From Crocodylus rhombifer (taxonomy: Eukaryota > Chordata > Crocodylia > Crocodylidae), in NCBI GenBank assembly GCA_038503035.1, contig JAVSML010000028.1, forward strand, positions 69,464 through 133,463: a stretch of DNA of 64,000 bases. The letters are read 5' to 3'. Shown piece after piece: positions 35,962 through 45,938 of this stretch. The position numbers and the translations under genes are program-made. Position 1 is the first letter of the stretch; every line of letters starts with the position of its first letter. Under the pieces are notes generated by a model. The model made no database searches, was not told the origin of the DNA, and saw nothing but the letters and a program-made list of their open reading frames with translations.

Positions 35962-36281
35962 AAGAAGCACTCATCTGATGTTTGTGGCTTTGTCTACATA
36001 CCATGCTGAAGTACAGCTGTGTAGGATTGTATCATTGGTCCATGCTTCTCTTCTTCAGTATTTTCTCTTATTCTTCCTCTAGGAACTTTTTTTTCTGTGC
36101 CTTTGGTTGGCTTTGTAGTTCAGTGCAATTGGCACTCTCCCATTTTTAGTTGTTGGAGGAAAAAAAGTCTAATGCTTTACTGTGACATATTAACAGGGCA
36201 TATGCAATTCATGGGAAGTGTTTCTTCCACTCTCCTCATCACAAGTGAGACCTCAGTCTGAGGCCCCATCTACATGTTATA

Positions 36282-36651
36282 CAGGACACCCTCACTATTT
36301 GTGGGAGATATGTTCCAGAGATCCTCGTGAATGGCAAAATCTGTGAATGCTGACAGGGTTCCCCCACAGCACCCAGGAACCGACACCTTCCCCTCTCTGC
36401 ACCATGCACACTCCAAGCACCACTGAGGCTGCCTCCAGGGGACAAGATGCCACTGCCGCCTCCCTCCCCATCCCCGGCACTTGCTCTCCATCTGTCTCCT
36501 GGCTGTGTCCTGCCCTGCCCCGCACAGCACCAGAGCCAGGAGCTCAGTGCAGAGCACTGACCCACCCTGAGCACAGCTGTGCTGCTGGTACAGTGCACTG
36601 TGAATATTTGAATCCGCAAACCCCGAATTCATGAATAGTGGGGGTTTCCTG
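36282..36651. mobile_element. pogo/Tigger-like non-autonomous element, 370 bp
   Basis: The left end caggacaccctcactatttg and the right end atagtgggggtttcctg are inverted repeats beginning CAG. TA lies on both sides (36280-36281 and 36652-36653), as expected for Tc1/mariner and pogo-type insertions. The arms carry the Tigger-style words gggagatatgttcc and gcaaaatctgtgaatgc, with gaatatttgaatccgcaaac on the right. The core is GC-rich and has no transposase. The frames at 36239-36619 and 36270-36665 (minus) and 36347-36634 (plus) are translations of it. Confidence 0.8.
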
Positions 36652-36729
36652 TATAGATTACACAATTAGCTAGTGAATTGCACAGTACGTTTAGATTGGC
36701 TATATATACAAAGTAACTATCATGCTATT

Positions 36730-37200
36730 CAAAGGTCCATCCAGCTATAAAGTTAGAGCTCAAAAATGTGCAACAACTTTATAGCTGGTTTCTACCCAGC
36801 TTTTATTTGAATAAGTAGCAAGGGACATAGCTATGTCCCTGTGGCTCCCAGCTGGACAGGTGCACCATGAACTGCTGGGGCTGGAAGTCCTGCCACTGAC
36901 AGGTCTCCCAGCTCTGGCAAAACCCCTGCAAGTTGCCATGGCTGTTAGCATCCTGCTGCAGTACCTCCCCATGTATTGCTGCAACTGCAAGTCCCGTAGC
37001 TCGTGGGGCTCTCAGCCATGAGAGTGAACTATGTGGCGTGGTGGCTGGGAGTCCCATCAGACTTGCAGCTGTGGCAGCACATGGGATCCTGCCATGGCTG
37101 CAAGTCCTGACCACTGCTGGACTCCCAGCTGCAGGGGGAGCCTGGGATCATGCTAAGCCAGTAAGACATGATTGGATCTGATGCTGGATCCCACAGTCAT
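36730..37200. repeat. GC-rich degenerate repeat block with 'gggactcccagctg' theme
   Basis: Words such as gtggctcccagctggacagg, gggctggaagtcctgccac, ggctgggagtcccatc and ggactcccagctgcaggg recur in both orientations. An agctataaagtt (about 36742)/aactttatagct (about 36774) inverted pair sits at the left edge. This looks like the core of another non-autonomous DNA element, but I could not fix its ends. The open frames on both strands here are not considered genes. Confidence 0.5.
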
Positions 37201-37291
37201 ACCTCCTGCTGTGCATGTGTGGCATGACAGGGGGCACAATCATGTGTCTCATCCTCGGTTCCTATTATGCTATTACCTGAATGTCTTACAG

Positions 37292-38480
37292 TAGCGGTTC
37301 CCAATCTGTGGTAAGTGTACCACCAGTGGTATGCAGACAAACTGTCAGTGGTACGTGTGCCCCACCCAGACCTTCTGCCCATGAGGGTAGGAATGAGGCA
37401 CCTATGTGTACACACACCCCAAACACCCAATTCAGCCTAACTCTCATCCTTGTGTGTAGAAGAGCCTGGCCCCATCAGCGCACAGCTTCCAGGCAGGGGT
37501 GCTGCTGCCCTTGCTGCAGTCCCCGGGGACCTGCTTCATTTCCCCAGTCTCCTGCCTGCTCCAGGCAGCAATTAGGGAAGAGGGGGCTGTGGGACTGCAG
37601 CTGAGGGGGAGTGCAGTGCTGGGGCTGGCAGCAGCATGGAGCCCATACCCAGGGGAGCAGCAGCAGCACAGAGCTTGGGTGGGCATTGTGCGTGTGTGAG
37701 GGAGAGTGGGGGGTATGGGGACCCGCCACACTCCCTTCAAGGTGCACAGGTGGTAGCAGTGGTAGCAGGAAGCAGGGGTGCTCAGGGTACTTGTGCCCAG
37801 AGCAGGCACCCAGTGGAGCATGGCTCTGGCCAGTGCTGCACATCGCAGCGAGGGGCACAGCCTCTTCCGGGCCATCTGTATCACCAGCGTGCCCCGCTGC
37901 CTTGCAGCTCTTGCACTCGCCAGGCGTGGGAGGGAAGGCCCACACACGAGCTGGCTGCCTTCCCTACCAGGGCTGCGCAGTGTGGGAGGGAAGCCCCAGG
38001 CACCGCCCCTGGGGGGCAGGGAAGACAGCCGGCTCCATTGCACAGGGCTTCCCTCCCATGCCCAGTGAGTGTGGGGAGCACTGGCAATACAGACTGCCTG
38101 GCAGAGGATGTGCCCCTTGCTGTGATGTATAGCACTGGCCAGAGCAGTGCCCTGCTGGGCGCTTGCACCCTGAGCACCCCCACCTGCTACTGCACCATAA
38201 GAGGAGTGTGGGGGGTCCTCATACCCCCCACCCTCCCACAAACCCCATGCTCTCACACTCTTCCCTCACAACCCCCCACATATACACAAGCACCATATGC
38301 TCCCCCACACACAGCCACCCCCCCCCACAACCCTCCCACTTTACCATACATCCAGACCCCGCCATATTCCACACCACACGCATACACATGCACACGCACA
38401 CACGCACCTCCACACACACACACACACATGCGCACACACACCCCTCTTAAGTGCTGGTAGTACTTAAGGTCGTATTGTTT
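37292..38480 (+). mobile_element. hAT-like element with long GC-rich core, right end eroded
   Basis: The left end tagcggttcccaatctgtgg, followed by gtaccaccagtggtatgcag, is a typical hAT terminus of the CAGCGGTTCCCAA type. On the right ctggtagtacttaaggt echoes the subterminal 'gtggtact' words, but the terminal ttgggaaccgctg is missing. The core is very GC-rich and yields the longest frames in the window: 37444-38256 minus (270 codons) and 37636-38460 plus (274 codons). They overlap on opposite strands, have no domain, and are dominated by Pro, His, Ala, Ser and Thr. A CA-rich microsatellite ends the core. Confidence 0.6.
38371..38443 (+). repeat. (CA)n-rich microsatellite
   Basis: Interrupted CA repeats with acgc and atgc variants. 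They give Thr/His-rich or Val/Cys-rich translations in the overlapping frames. Confidence 0.9.
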
Positions 38481-38496
38481 TAAATTGATAGTATGC

Positions 38497-39002
38497 AATC
38501 TGTCAGAGTATGGGACCGCTGTCTTGGAGGGACCCTGTAGTACTGTGTCCGGTTTTGAGCATCACACTTCAAGAAAGATGTGGACAAATTGGAGACATTC
38601 CAGAAGAGAGCAACAAAAAATATTAGAAATCTAGAAAATATAACACATGAAGGAAAGCTGTAAGAAATAAGATTATTTCATTTGAAGAAGAGACTACCGA
38701 GGGGTGATTTGATGGCAATCTTCTAATATAAAATCAGTTGCTATAAAAAAGACAGTGTTCAATTATTCATATCCATAGGGGAAGGACAAGCGGTAATGGG
38801 TTTAAATTGCACTGAGGGACATTTAAAATATTAGGAAGAAGTATGTAACTCTGGAAGTGAACAGATTGCCTAGAGAGCACTGAGCCAAATTTCATAGAGA
38901 GGTTGTGTAATATCCATCACTAGATGTTTTTAAGCACAGGTTAGTCTTTTATCTGGGATCAATCTACCTTGAGCCAGGTCTTCCTAAGGTCCTCCCAGCT
39001 AC
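38497..39002 (+). mobile_element. Old CR1 LINE fragment, sense
   Basis: A diverged CR1 3' region on the plus strand. It carries tactgtgtccggttttgagc, then acttcaagaaagatgtggac, aaattggagacattccagaa, gagcaacaaaaaatatt, and later ttaagcacaggttagtcttt and atctgggatcaatctacctt. The order matches the C-terminal ORF2 and 3' UTR of CR1. Multiple frameshifts and stops leave no open frame. It is older than the copies at 17.2 and 49.1 kb, judging by how much is mutated. Confidence 0.85.
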
Positions 39003-39299
39003 ACTTTTTCTGTGAAAGTGAATTTATGGCTGCAAAAAGCCACAAAATGAAAATAAGACTTTAGGCAGAGATTTTTATGCATACATGGCATCCAGTTTCT
39101 TTCTCTGGTTAATACAGTAGTTGGATGTAAGGTTCAACTCTTCCATACTGCTCTTATATTTCTGCATTACCTATGTCATCTAGAAACAATGTCAGTAATA
39201 ATAGAAATCGGATAATCAATAGTGGACTGCAAAGTGCATATGCAATAAGTCAAGCTTCCAAATTATATCAGTTCTAAATTTATTGGCTTTTATTACATG

Positions 39300-40712
39300 T
39301 GTAACCCTTCTGCCGGGCACCAGTCAGCAGCAAAAAGGGCTGGGTTCACATTTTGGGGTATCTCATAAATAAATACCAGGGGCTCAAGCCCCCACCCAGA
39401 AATCTGGGAACACTAAATTTGCTGGGACAGCCCCTACAAGCAAACCCCCCACCTTGCAAACAGTATAAACACAAAACCCAAATTTATTACAAAGAATAAA
39501 AAAACAAACAAAAAAACACTAAATATAATTTTAAAACACTATTAACTACAAAGCAAAGTCTATAGGCTTCACCCATGCCCAGGCAGTGCAGGATCAGTGG
39601 GCTCCTGGAAAGGTAGTTCTGGGGGCTTGCACCCTATACCTGCCCTTCAGCAATGGGCTGGAGAGGGGGGCCCACCTCAGAGAGTCCCACGAGCTGCATC
39701 TTGGGTTCACTGTGCTGCAATGAGCTGCTCAGGAGCACGGGTTCTTCTGCGTTGCAAGGGGAATGTTCCTAGAGAAATGGCAGAGTGCTGACCTCTGTGT
39801 CCACATGGTAGCTTTGAGGGGTTAACCTTGGCTTTCGTCAGCACACCACATCCCAAACTTCCTAGTCCCAGTCCTAGGTCTGCTGGACAGGAAACTGCAA
39901 AATAACTTGCAGGAAAAGTCGGGTCTATCTCAGCGTTGGCCTGAACTACAGCTAGTCCCCAACCACATGGCTTGGTTGGGACATAAACTACAAAAGGGAC
40001 AAAAGGAGGCCCAGGCCTATCTCGCTGGTCCTGGACTGGACAGCAAGAGCTGGCCAGACCTATACCGCACTGAGGCCTGGATCAACAACAAGTAGTGCCA
40101 GGTCTCACTCTGGCTCCTACTGTGCCAGGCTTCACCCTGGCCCAAAGCTGCAAGCCATACATACGGCTGGGGTTCAGCCACACAGCTACGCTGAAATGCA
40201 GTAGCTGTGAAACAGCAAAAAGAGCCCAGGCCTGTCGCTGCAGCCTGGACACCCAGTCTCAGCTATACCATTATGCTGAGACACTACAATGACAAGACAG
40301 AGGGACCCAAGCCCATGTGGCCAGTAACTACCAGGGCCCATGCTTGGTCAGTCTGTTCCAGGGATTAACACCCCCATGGTATTATCCCACTAAGGTCTGT
40401 GTAGCCAAAAGTGTCAGGACTCCATTTCTCTTCCATTTACTCCAGGGATCAAAAACCCCACTGAAGAAAAAAAAGAGGAAAGAGGGAAGAAAAAGAAGTA
40501 TCAAACTCCAAGACAGACTTTCTCTCTCTGTACCTGAGCCTTTCCCGTCATATAGGTTTTGCTCGCCTCTCCAGTGAAGGCAAGAGACCCCCTCACCCCG
40601 CATGTGGAGCAGGTTTTCTGACTTCTAGTTCAGTTGTGCAGCTCCCAACATGCACACACACCCAGAACCACACACGTTACCATATACAACTCAAGTGTGT
40701 GTGGGTGTTACA
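39300..40712 (-). mobile_element. Probable solo LTR of an endogenous retrovirus-like element
   Basis: A 1.41-kb block begins tgtaacccttctgccgggca and ends gtgggtgttaca, giving the TG…CA boundaries and short inverted TGTAAC/GTTACA ends of an LTR. The flanking tetramers are catg and tatg (3 of 4 match), as for an old short target duplication. On the minus strand an AATAAA lies in ttgtaataaatttgggtt near 39.48-39.49 kb, with about 185 bp left to the end as a possible U5. The orientation is therefore inferred as minus. No gag, pol or env, primer-binding site or second LTR is seen. An unrelated DNA repeat with the same ends cannot be excluded. Confidence 0.5.
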
Positions 40713-41514
40713 TATGCTCAAATGTTTATAATTGTATTATATTTTTACTTTTGTACTTGGTTGCCTGCATCCTGTCATGTCTTATTCATTTAATTATTTA
40801 TGCATTGGCTACAGCAACGTACTATTAAATATTGAAAAGTTTGTGATTAGACCTGTGTGTGATTTGAGTTGTAAATATTTCTTGCAGCACCGAAGGCTTA
40901 CATTTAACATTAGGTCATTTTTGTTTATTGTGTTGTTTTAATTGTCCAGCAGTACCAGGCAAGTAGATACTCAGCTCATTAAGAATAAATGAGAAAATAG
41001 CATAAGTATGCTGTCAAGCAAATGAAGGTGCATAAAAATACACTCAAAGTTATTTAATTTATGTTGTTACTTTGCATTGTTCTAGATTTTATTTTTTTTT
41101 TACTCATCTTTACAATATAGGAAGCATTTTTGATGGACAAAGAATAATTACCCTGGCTGACTGATTTCAATTAAATAAACACCAGTTGTATAAAAATCCA
41201 TTAATACTGCAACACTTCAAAATAAATTTCTTAAAAACAGTCTTGAAGGCATCTTGAGACAGCCTATAGCATTGTTTACGCTTATATAAATCCAGTATGA
41301 TTCCACTGAAGTCTGTGGAATTGGTTCAGATTTACCTTGGTAAAACTGAGATCACAACCTTGTCTGTTACTTTTCTGCTGGGTTTACAAATGGCATGTAT
41401 AATAGATATTTGATTTTAAAAGGATCAGGTGCTTTTTGTGTTTAATATAAGTGGAGACAGGTTTCTTTGCTAATACAGGAGTAATGGGATAAAGTTCTAT
41501 GGTTCATATTTATA
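40713..41514. other. AT-rich non-coding stretch
   Basis: No gene or transposon end recognised. At 41285-41340 the text attccactgaagtctgtgga, then attggttcagatttaccttg, resembles a dispersed old amniote repeat. Confidence 0.45.
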
Positions 41515-41575
41515 CAGATCAGACTAGATGATGTAAAGGTCTCATCTGGTCTGTGTAGCTATCATTATTGTTTCT
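41515..41575 (+). mobile_element. CR1 LINE 3' tip, sense
   Basis: The text atcagactagatgatgtaaa, then ggtctcatctggtctgtgta, is the CR1 3' UTR end (gactagatgat…ggtct). Only about 60 bp survive and the terminal octamers are eroded. Confidence 0.6.
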
Positions 41576-43262
41576 GATCTGGGAATCTGTTAATACTATT
41601 TCAGTGAGTACGTGCCCTCTTCTTACTGTTTATGGGGGTTAGAAATTCAGTGCAAAATGAATTCCAAGTTCATGCTAGCTTCAGTAGCATTAAACAGGGA
41701 GTAGGGACAGAACCCGAGAGCAGAAGGGAAAGACTGGTAATGCAAAGCAGCCAAAGTGAGCAGAACTTTAGGAAGTAAACCCTGCCCCTAGCATGGGGAG
41801 ATAGAAATAGGATCTAGCCAAGGCGGCTGAAAGAGGCACAGAACCAGCACACCTCAACTACACCTCTATTAACGAGGCTCCTTTGAGACCCTCAGCAAAG
41901 CTGCAGTCTCATGATCATGGGATACCTGAGGGGAGGGTAAGATCAGGTGGATTCCCTGCCCTTCTTACTGGGTAAATCCCCCCAGGGCTGGGCAGCTCAA
42001 ACTGGTTCAGGAGTATCGTATGTACTTGCAAGAATGCACCTACCATTTGAGGCTCAGCTAGGGGAAAATAGAGAATGTTTGTTTCATGGAAAGGGAAATA
42101 GCTTTGCAATTCATTTGTTTTCATTCCACTGCTTTAAAACAATCTCTTATAGCTTTTTTACTTTTTTGAAAACTGCTTTGTACTGAATAGCCCTAAGTGT
42201 TTGTCACATTTTTTGTTTTCTGTGTGTATTCCCTGCTGGCTCACCCAGAAGCTAGTTAAATTATGAGGATTATTCAGACCAGCATTGGATAATAAAATGG
42301 TCTATTGATTAGTGGTCTTCTAATTACTTGTCTCTTAGTGTGAAAGAGAAATAAAAAGATTTGATAGTAAACAATGCAGAAGATAAATTGGGTGTTTCTA
42401 ACATGCAGTGGTGTGCGTGTGTGTGTAATCGTGTGTGACATTGTGCATGAGATTTTTAATTTAAACTTTATAATCTTTAAGCTTTTCTTACTGGTTACAA
42501 AACTGTGACTAGCACAACTAAACTGTTTGACAGATAATCAGCAAAAAATACATGCAGACTGTAATTTTTCCTGCAATATCCAGCATATGTTCTGAAGGAT
42601 AACATCATGATAAGCAATGCCTTTTAGCCTCTCTACATCTCTAACTAAAGAAATCAAAGTTATCGCTAATTTGTGCTTTAACTAAATGTGTACTGAGAGA
42701 AATGAATATGAATAATCTGTCAGTGTTAGTTTGAAAAATGGTGAACATCAAAAGATAATGGAACCTCTGCACTTATATTCCATGCCTTGATGCTAATTCA
42801 TCATGTCAAATTAGTGCCGGTCTTTCCAGAAGATGTTGAACATTATGCACTCCACCTCCAGATTGGTGATTTTTTTTTTATTTAATGTACTTTTTTTTTA
42901 AAATGGTGCATTTTTAAAGGAACAGTTGTAAATGAAAAATAAATTATAAAGGCAATGCTGAGAAAGCACTTATGTTGTTTTCAACATTTGACATGAAAGA
43001 AAAGAACAAAAACTTGAACCCTACATTTACCACTAGTTGCTCCAATTTAATAGTAAAACATTAAAAAAAACAAACAAACAAAAAAAAAACCCTAATATGT
43101 CAGGGTACTTACAGGTGTTGCATTTACATGGACCTAGCCAGGGTTAGGTAAATCTAAATACCCAATCGTACAGGTGTGTGGAAGGTTTAAATCACCCCAC
43201 AAACAATGCACTCAGTCTAAGTTAATTTACCTGAGTGGGCTCAGTAACTTAGATCAAGATTG
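41576..43262. other. AT-rich non-coding stretch
   Basis: No gene or transposon end recognised. It includes a gtgtgcgtgtgtgtgt microsatellite at about 42412-42428 and A-rich caaacaaacaaa runs near 43.07 kb. Confidence 0.5.
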
Positions 43263-43270
43263 GCTTAACC

Positions 43271-44271
43271 CAGGGGTTTTCAACCTTTTTTTAATAACTG
43301 TACGCCTTCTGACTCAGTTGCAGTTCCTGTACCCCTTATATTTTTTTCTTGTTTTTAAAGATTCAGGCTTCTGTGCTGAGGGAAGGACTGGGGCTGGGGC
43401 AGGCGCAGGAGGAAGGCACGAGTGGCTGGTTTGGAGGGCGCAGGGCAGGGGAGCAGCTCCTGCTGCTGTGTGCACCCCAGGAGGGCATGAGGGGATGTGG
43501 GGGGGGGGGACACATGGCCCCAGATCTGTGCATGAAGAGCCTGTGCCAGGCTGTTCACAGCCGGGAGCCAGGACAGGCCAGGCTGCACTCAGGGCAAGCA
43601 GCAGCGGCACTGGGAACGGGGCTATGGGAAGGGCTGCTGGCATTCCAGAAATCGCCGTAGCCCCCCCCCCCCAACCCCCTCCCAGCACTGCTGCCACCCA
43701 GCCTGAGTGCAGTGTGGCTCAACCCCCCTCCCCCCCTACTGGGAAGAGCCTGGCACAGCCCTGGTTCTGGCCTGCAGCAGCAGCCCACACAGATTCATGG
43801 GCACACACACCGCATGCCCTCTTAGGGGTGTGCATAGCAGCAGTGCTGGGGGGGGGCTTACATGCAGTGGCCACTGCTGGCATCACCATTCACAGCCCCG
43901 CACCACTGGCACTGCCACTGCTGCATCTGCTGTGGTTTTCTCCGTGTGCTGCTGATGGGCCTCAATACAGCACGCTGTGCCCCCACCCCTCCAGCCATTC
44001 AGACCCTTGCTGTTCACCAGGAAGAGGGTGGAGGAGAGCAAGCTGATATTGGGGGGAGACTCTACAGTGTACTCTGTGGGGCTAGCACCACCCAGTGCAC
44101 ACCTCCCCTCCTCCATACCCTCTCCCAGATTAGAGGCAAACTGGGAACGCACCAGGGGAGACAGCACTGCCATGCCCCGGGGTGCACTCCATCCCCACCC
44201 ACCTGCACATACCCCCTATGGCCTTTCAAAGTTGCCCTGGGGGTATGCATACCCCCAGCTGACAACCCCTG
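43271..44271. mobile_element. hAT-like non-autonomous element with perfect 8-bp duplication, 1.0 kb
   Basis: The left end caggggttttcaaccttttt and the right end agctgacaacccctg are inverted repeats of the CAGGGGTT type. gcttaacc lies directly before (43263-43270) and directly after (44272-44279), a perfect 8-bp hAT duplication. The subterminal text gtaccccttata (left) and gggggtatgcataccccc (right, palindromic) is shared in style with other hAT elements. The core is very GC-rich. Open frames such as 43174-44046 plus (290 codons, starting outside the element) and 43862-44287 plus run through it and match no family. No transposase is encoded. Confidence 0.92.
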
Positions 44272-44279
44272 GCTTAACC

Positions 44280-45270
44280 TGATCTAAGAAAGGGTCAGTC
44301 CAATCTTGTGAAAGCCTGTACACATTCACAGAGTATTCTTGGGCCTGGGAAAGCCCAGCCACTTGTCCCAGCTCCCCCCAACCCTGACTAAGCTATTTTC
44401 CACCCCTGGGGACCTGCCAGCCCCCCTCAATCTCACCAACTGTCCCCCATACTCCCTCCCACCTCCCCAGTCTCAACCACCCCTCTCCCCACTCTGAGTT
44501 ACTTACACTGGTTTCCCCGCTTGGCTCTCAGGAGTGGTGAATGGCTGAATGCACCCCCAGGTTCTCCATTTTTTTTCCTGTGAATCTTTCACTTTACTTC
44601 CTTTTGAAGGTCTAACTTCTCAATACTGGGCATTTCAAATAACCCTATGTGATTACCTAGAAAAACGTAATCAAATCCTTAGAGATCCACTGCTGCTGTA
44701 TATGAATATTTTAACCTAATTTTTTAAATCCTAAGATCTTTACCAGGGCTTTCCATTGATTCCTATTAGAGTTGAATCAACATGATCTCATGCACTGGTC
44801 TACTTATAGTCTAAATAATGAACAGTAGAAAGCACATGAAATGAACATATACTGCAAAGCAAGCTGTCTGACGATCTATGCCAATTTACACAGGTAGAGA
44901 CAGGGGTCCTGAATAATATGCAAACTATTTTGGTAGCAACACAAAACAGGCCAAACCCAAAGCTAAGAGATGGACCACAGAGTGTTTTTACAAAGTCAGG
45001 TTTGGGTGGAACTGGCCAGAAAATAGCTGTTGCTATAGCAGCTGGAGAGTTTGCTAATTTAGGGAGACTCCAAAGAATTTTCTGCTGGCGTAACTGCTAC
45101 AGCGTTCCAATAGAAGATGAGGCGATTGTCATCTTCTTCATTGTTTGTATCATCTGTAAAAGTCCTAAATTGTTAATGGCAACAGTAATAGTAGGCAAAA
45201 GCATGTTTGCACCCATAAATAACTGTACCCCAAAAAATTGGTTCGAAAAGCAAGGGCCACAGTTAAGGCT
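44280..45270. other. Non-coding stretch, nothing recognised
   Basis: A C-rich patch at about 44.34-44.52 kb, then AT-rich sequence. The frame at 44918-45304 (plus, 128 codons) ends in a poly-Phe run from the T tract and has no recognisable domain. Confidence 0.45.

Positions 45271-45271
<1 letters not shown>

Positions 45272-45302
<31 letters not shown>
45272..45302 (+). repeat. Poly-T tract of about 30 T
   Basis: A run of about 30 T, poly-A on the minus strand. It could be the A tail of a minus-strand retrocopy lying at 45303 and beyond, but nothing there looks like a processed gene. A simple expanded homopolymer is equally possible. Confidence 0.85.
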
Positions 45303-45306
<4 letters not shown>

Positions 45307-45751
45307 GTTTGAAACTGAACTCAGTCAATTAAGGATGAAGTTATACATTGCACTTAGAGCATATTAAGGGCACTTAAAATGTAAACACCTGCACATCAAA
45401 GCTTATTAAACTTGTGCTAAGTGTCTTTCGAGAGTCTCAAAAATTATGCCACTTCTGGTAAGGGCCATCTCTGGGCCATACTACCTGGCTTGCTTTAGGG
45501 TAACTTCAGTCTGCTTCCCAAAATTAAAAGAAACCATTTGCAGTCTTTCAGCATCCCAGGATGCACCACCTTGACCCCCAGAGCATGGATGGAACCCAGG
45601 TATCCTGGCTTCTAGCTCACCAGCTGTCTAAAGGCAAGTCAGAGCTGTGCAGATAAGAAACAGTATTAACCTTTAACATGTCACTGCTTATGCCACATTC
45701 CAACTTTGACACAGGGCATTTCATACCTGTATGCACCACACAAAAGTGCCT

Positions 45752-45938
45752 GGTGCTGCAGCACATACAGTTGTATAAGCGACAAAATGTGTATCAGTGC
45801 GCAGAAAATGGAAGTGGTTTGCTTTTGAACTAAGACACTTTGAAGGTGTTAGTTTAGAAGTGCATTGCCTCCATTTTCTGCACACTAGTGTGCATTTTGC
45901 TGCTTATGCAACTGCATACGATGCAGCATGGTGCACGT
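45752..45938. repeat. Foldback MITE-like repeat, about 70-bp arms
   Basis: The left arm (ctggtgctgcagcacataca, then tataagcgacaaaatgtgta and cgcagaaaatgga) pairs with the right arm (tccattttctgcacactagt, gcattttgctgcttatgcaa, gcatacgatgcagca), with a spacer of about 45 bp. The arms are diverged by substitutions and small gaps. There is no coding capacity. The target duplication is not legible and the superfamily is unknown. Confidence 0.8.

Noticed and set aside
36239..36665. Cysteine- and tryptophan-containing frames of about 126-131 codons, minus
   Set aside because: They lie inside a 370-bp Tigger-like element with TA duplications and carry no domain.
38371..38443. CRISPR-like or satellite array
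   Set aside because: It is an interrupted CA microsatellite with no spacer-repeat structure.
37444..38460. Two frames of 270 and 274 codons on opposite strands
   Set aside because: They overlap in a GC-rich, CA-repeat-containing core of a hAT-like element, have Pro/His/Ser/Ala-biased translations and no domain. Low stop-codon frequency explains them.
39300..40712. Full endogenous retrovirus
   Set aside because: Only one LTR-like unit is present, with no gag, pol or env relic and no partner LTR within the window.
43174..44287. 290-codon frame and companions on both strands
   Set aside because: They run through the GC-rich core of a hAT element with defined ends; the longest starts outside the element and crosses its boundary. 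No family match.
44918..45304. 128-codon frame as a gene
   Set aside because: Its C-terminus is poly-Phe encoded by the poly-T tract, and nothing in the rest is recognisable.
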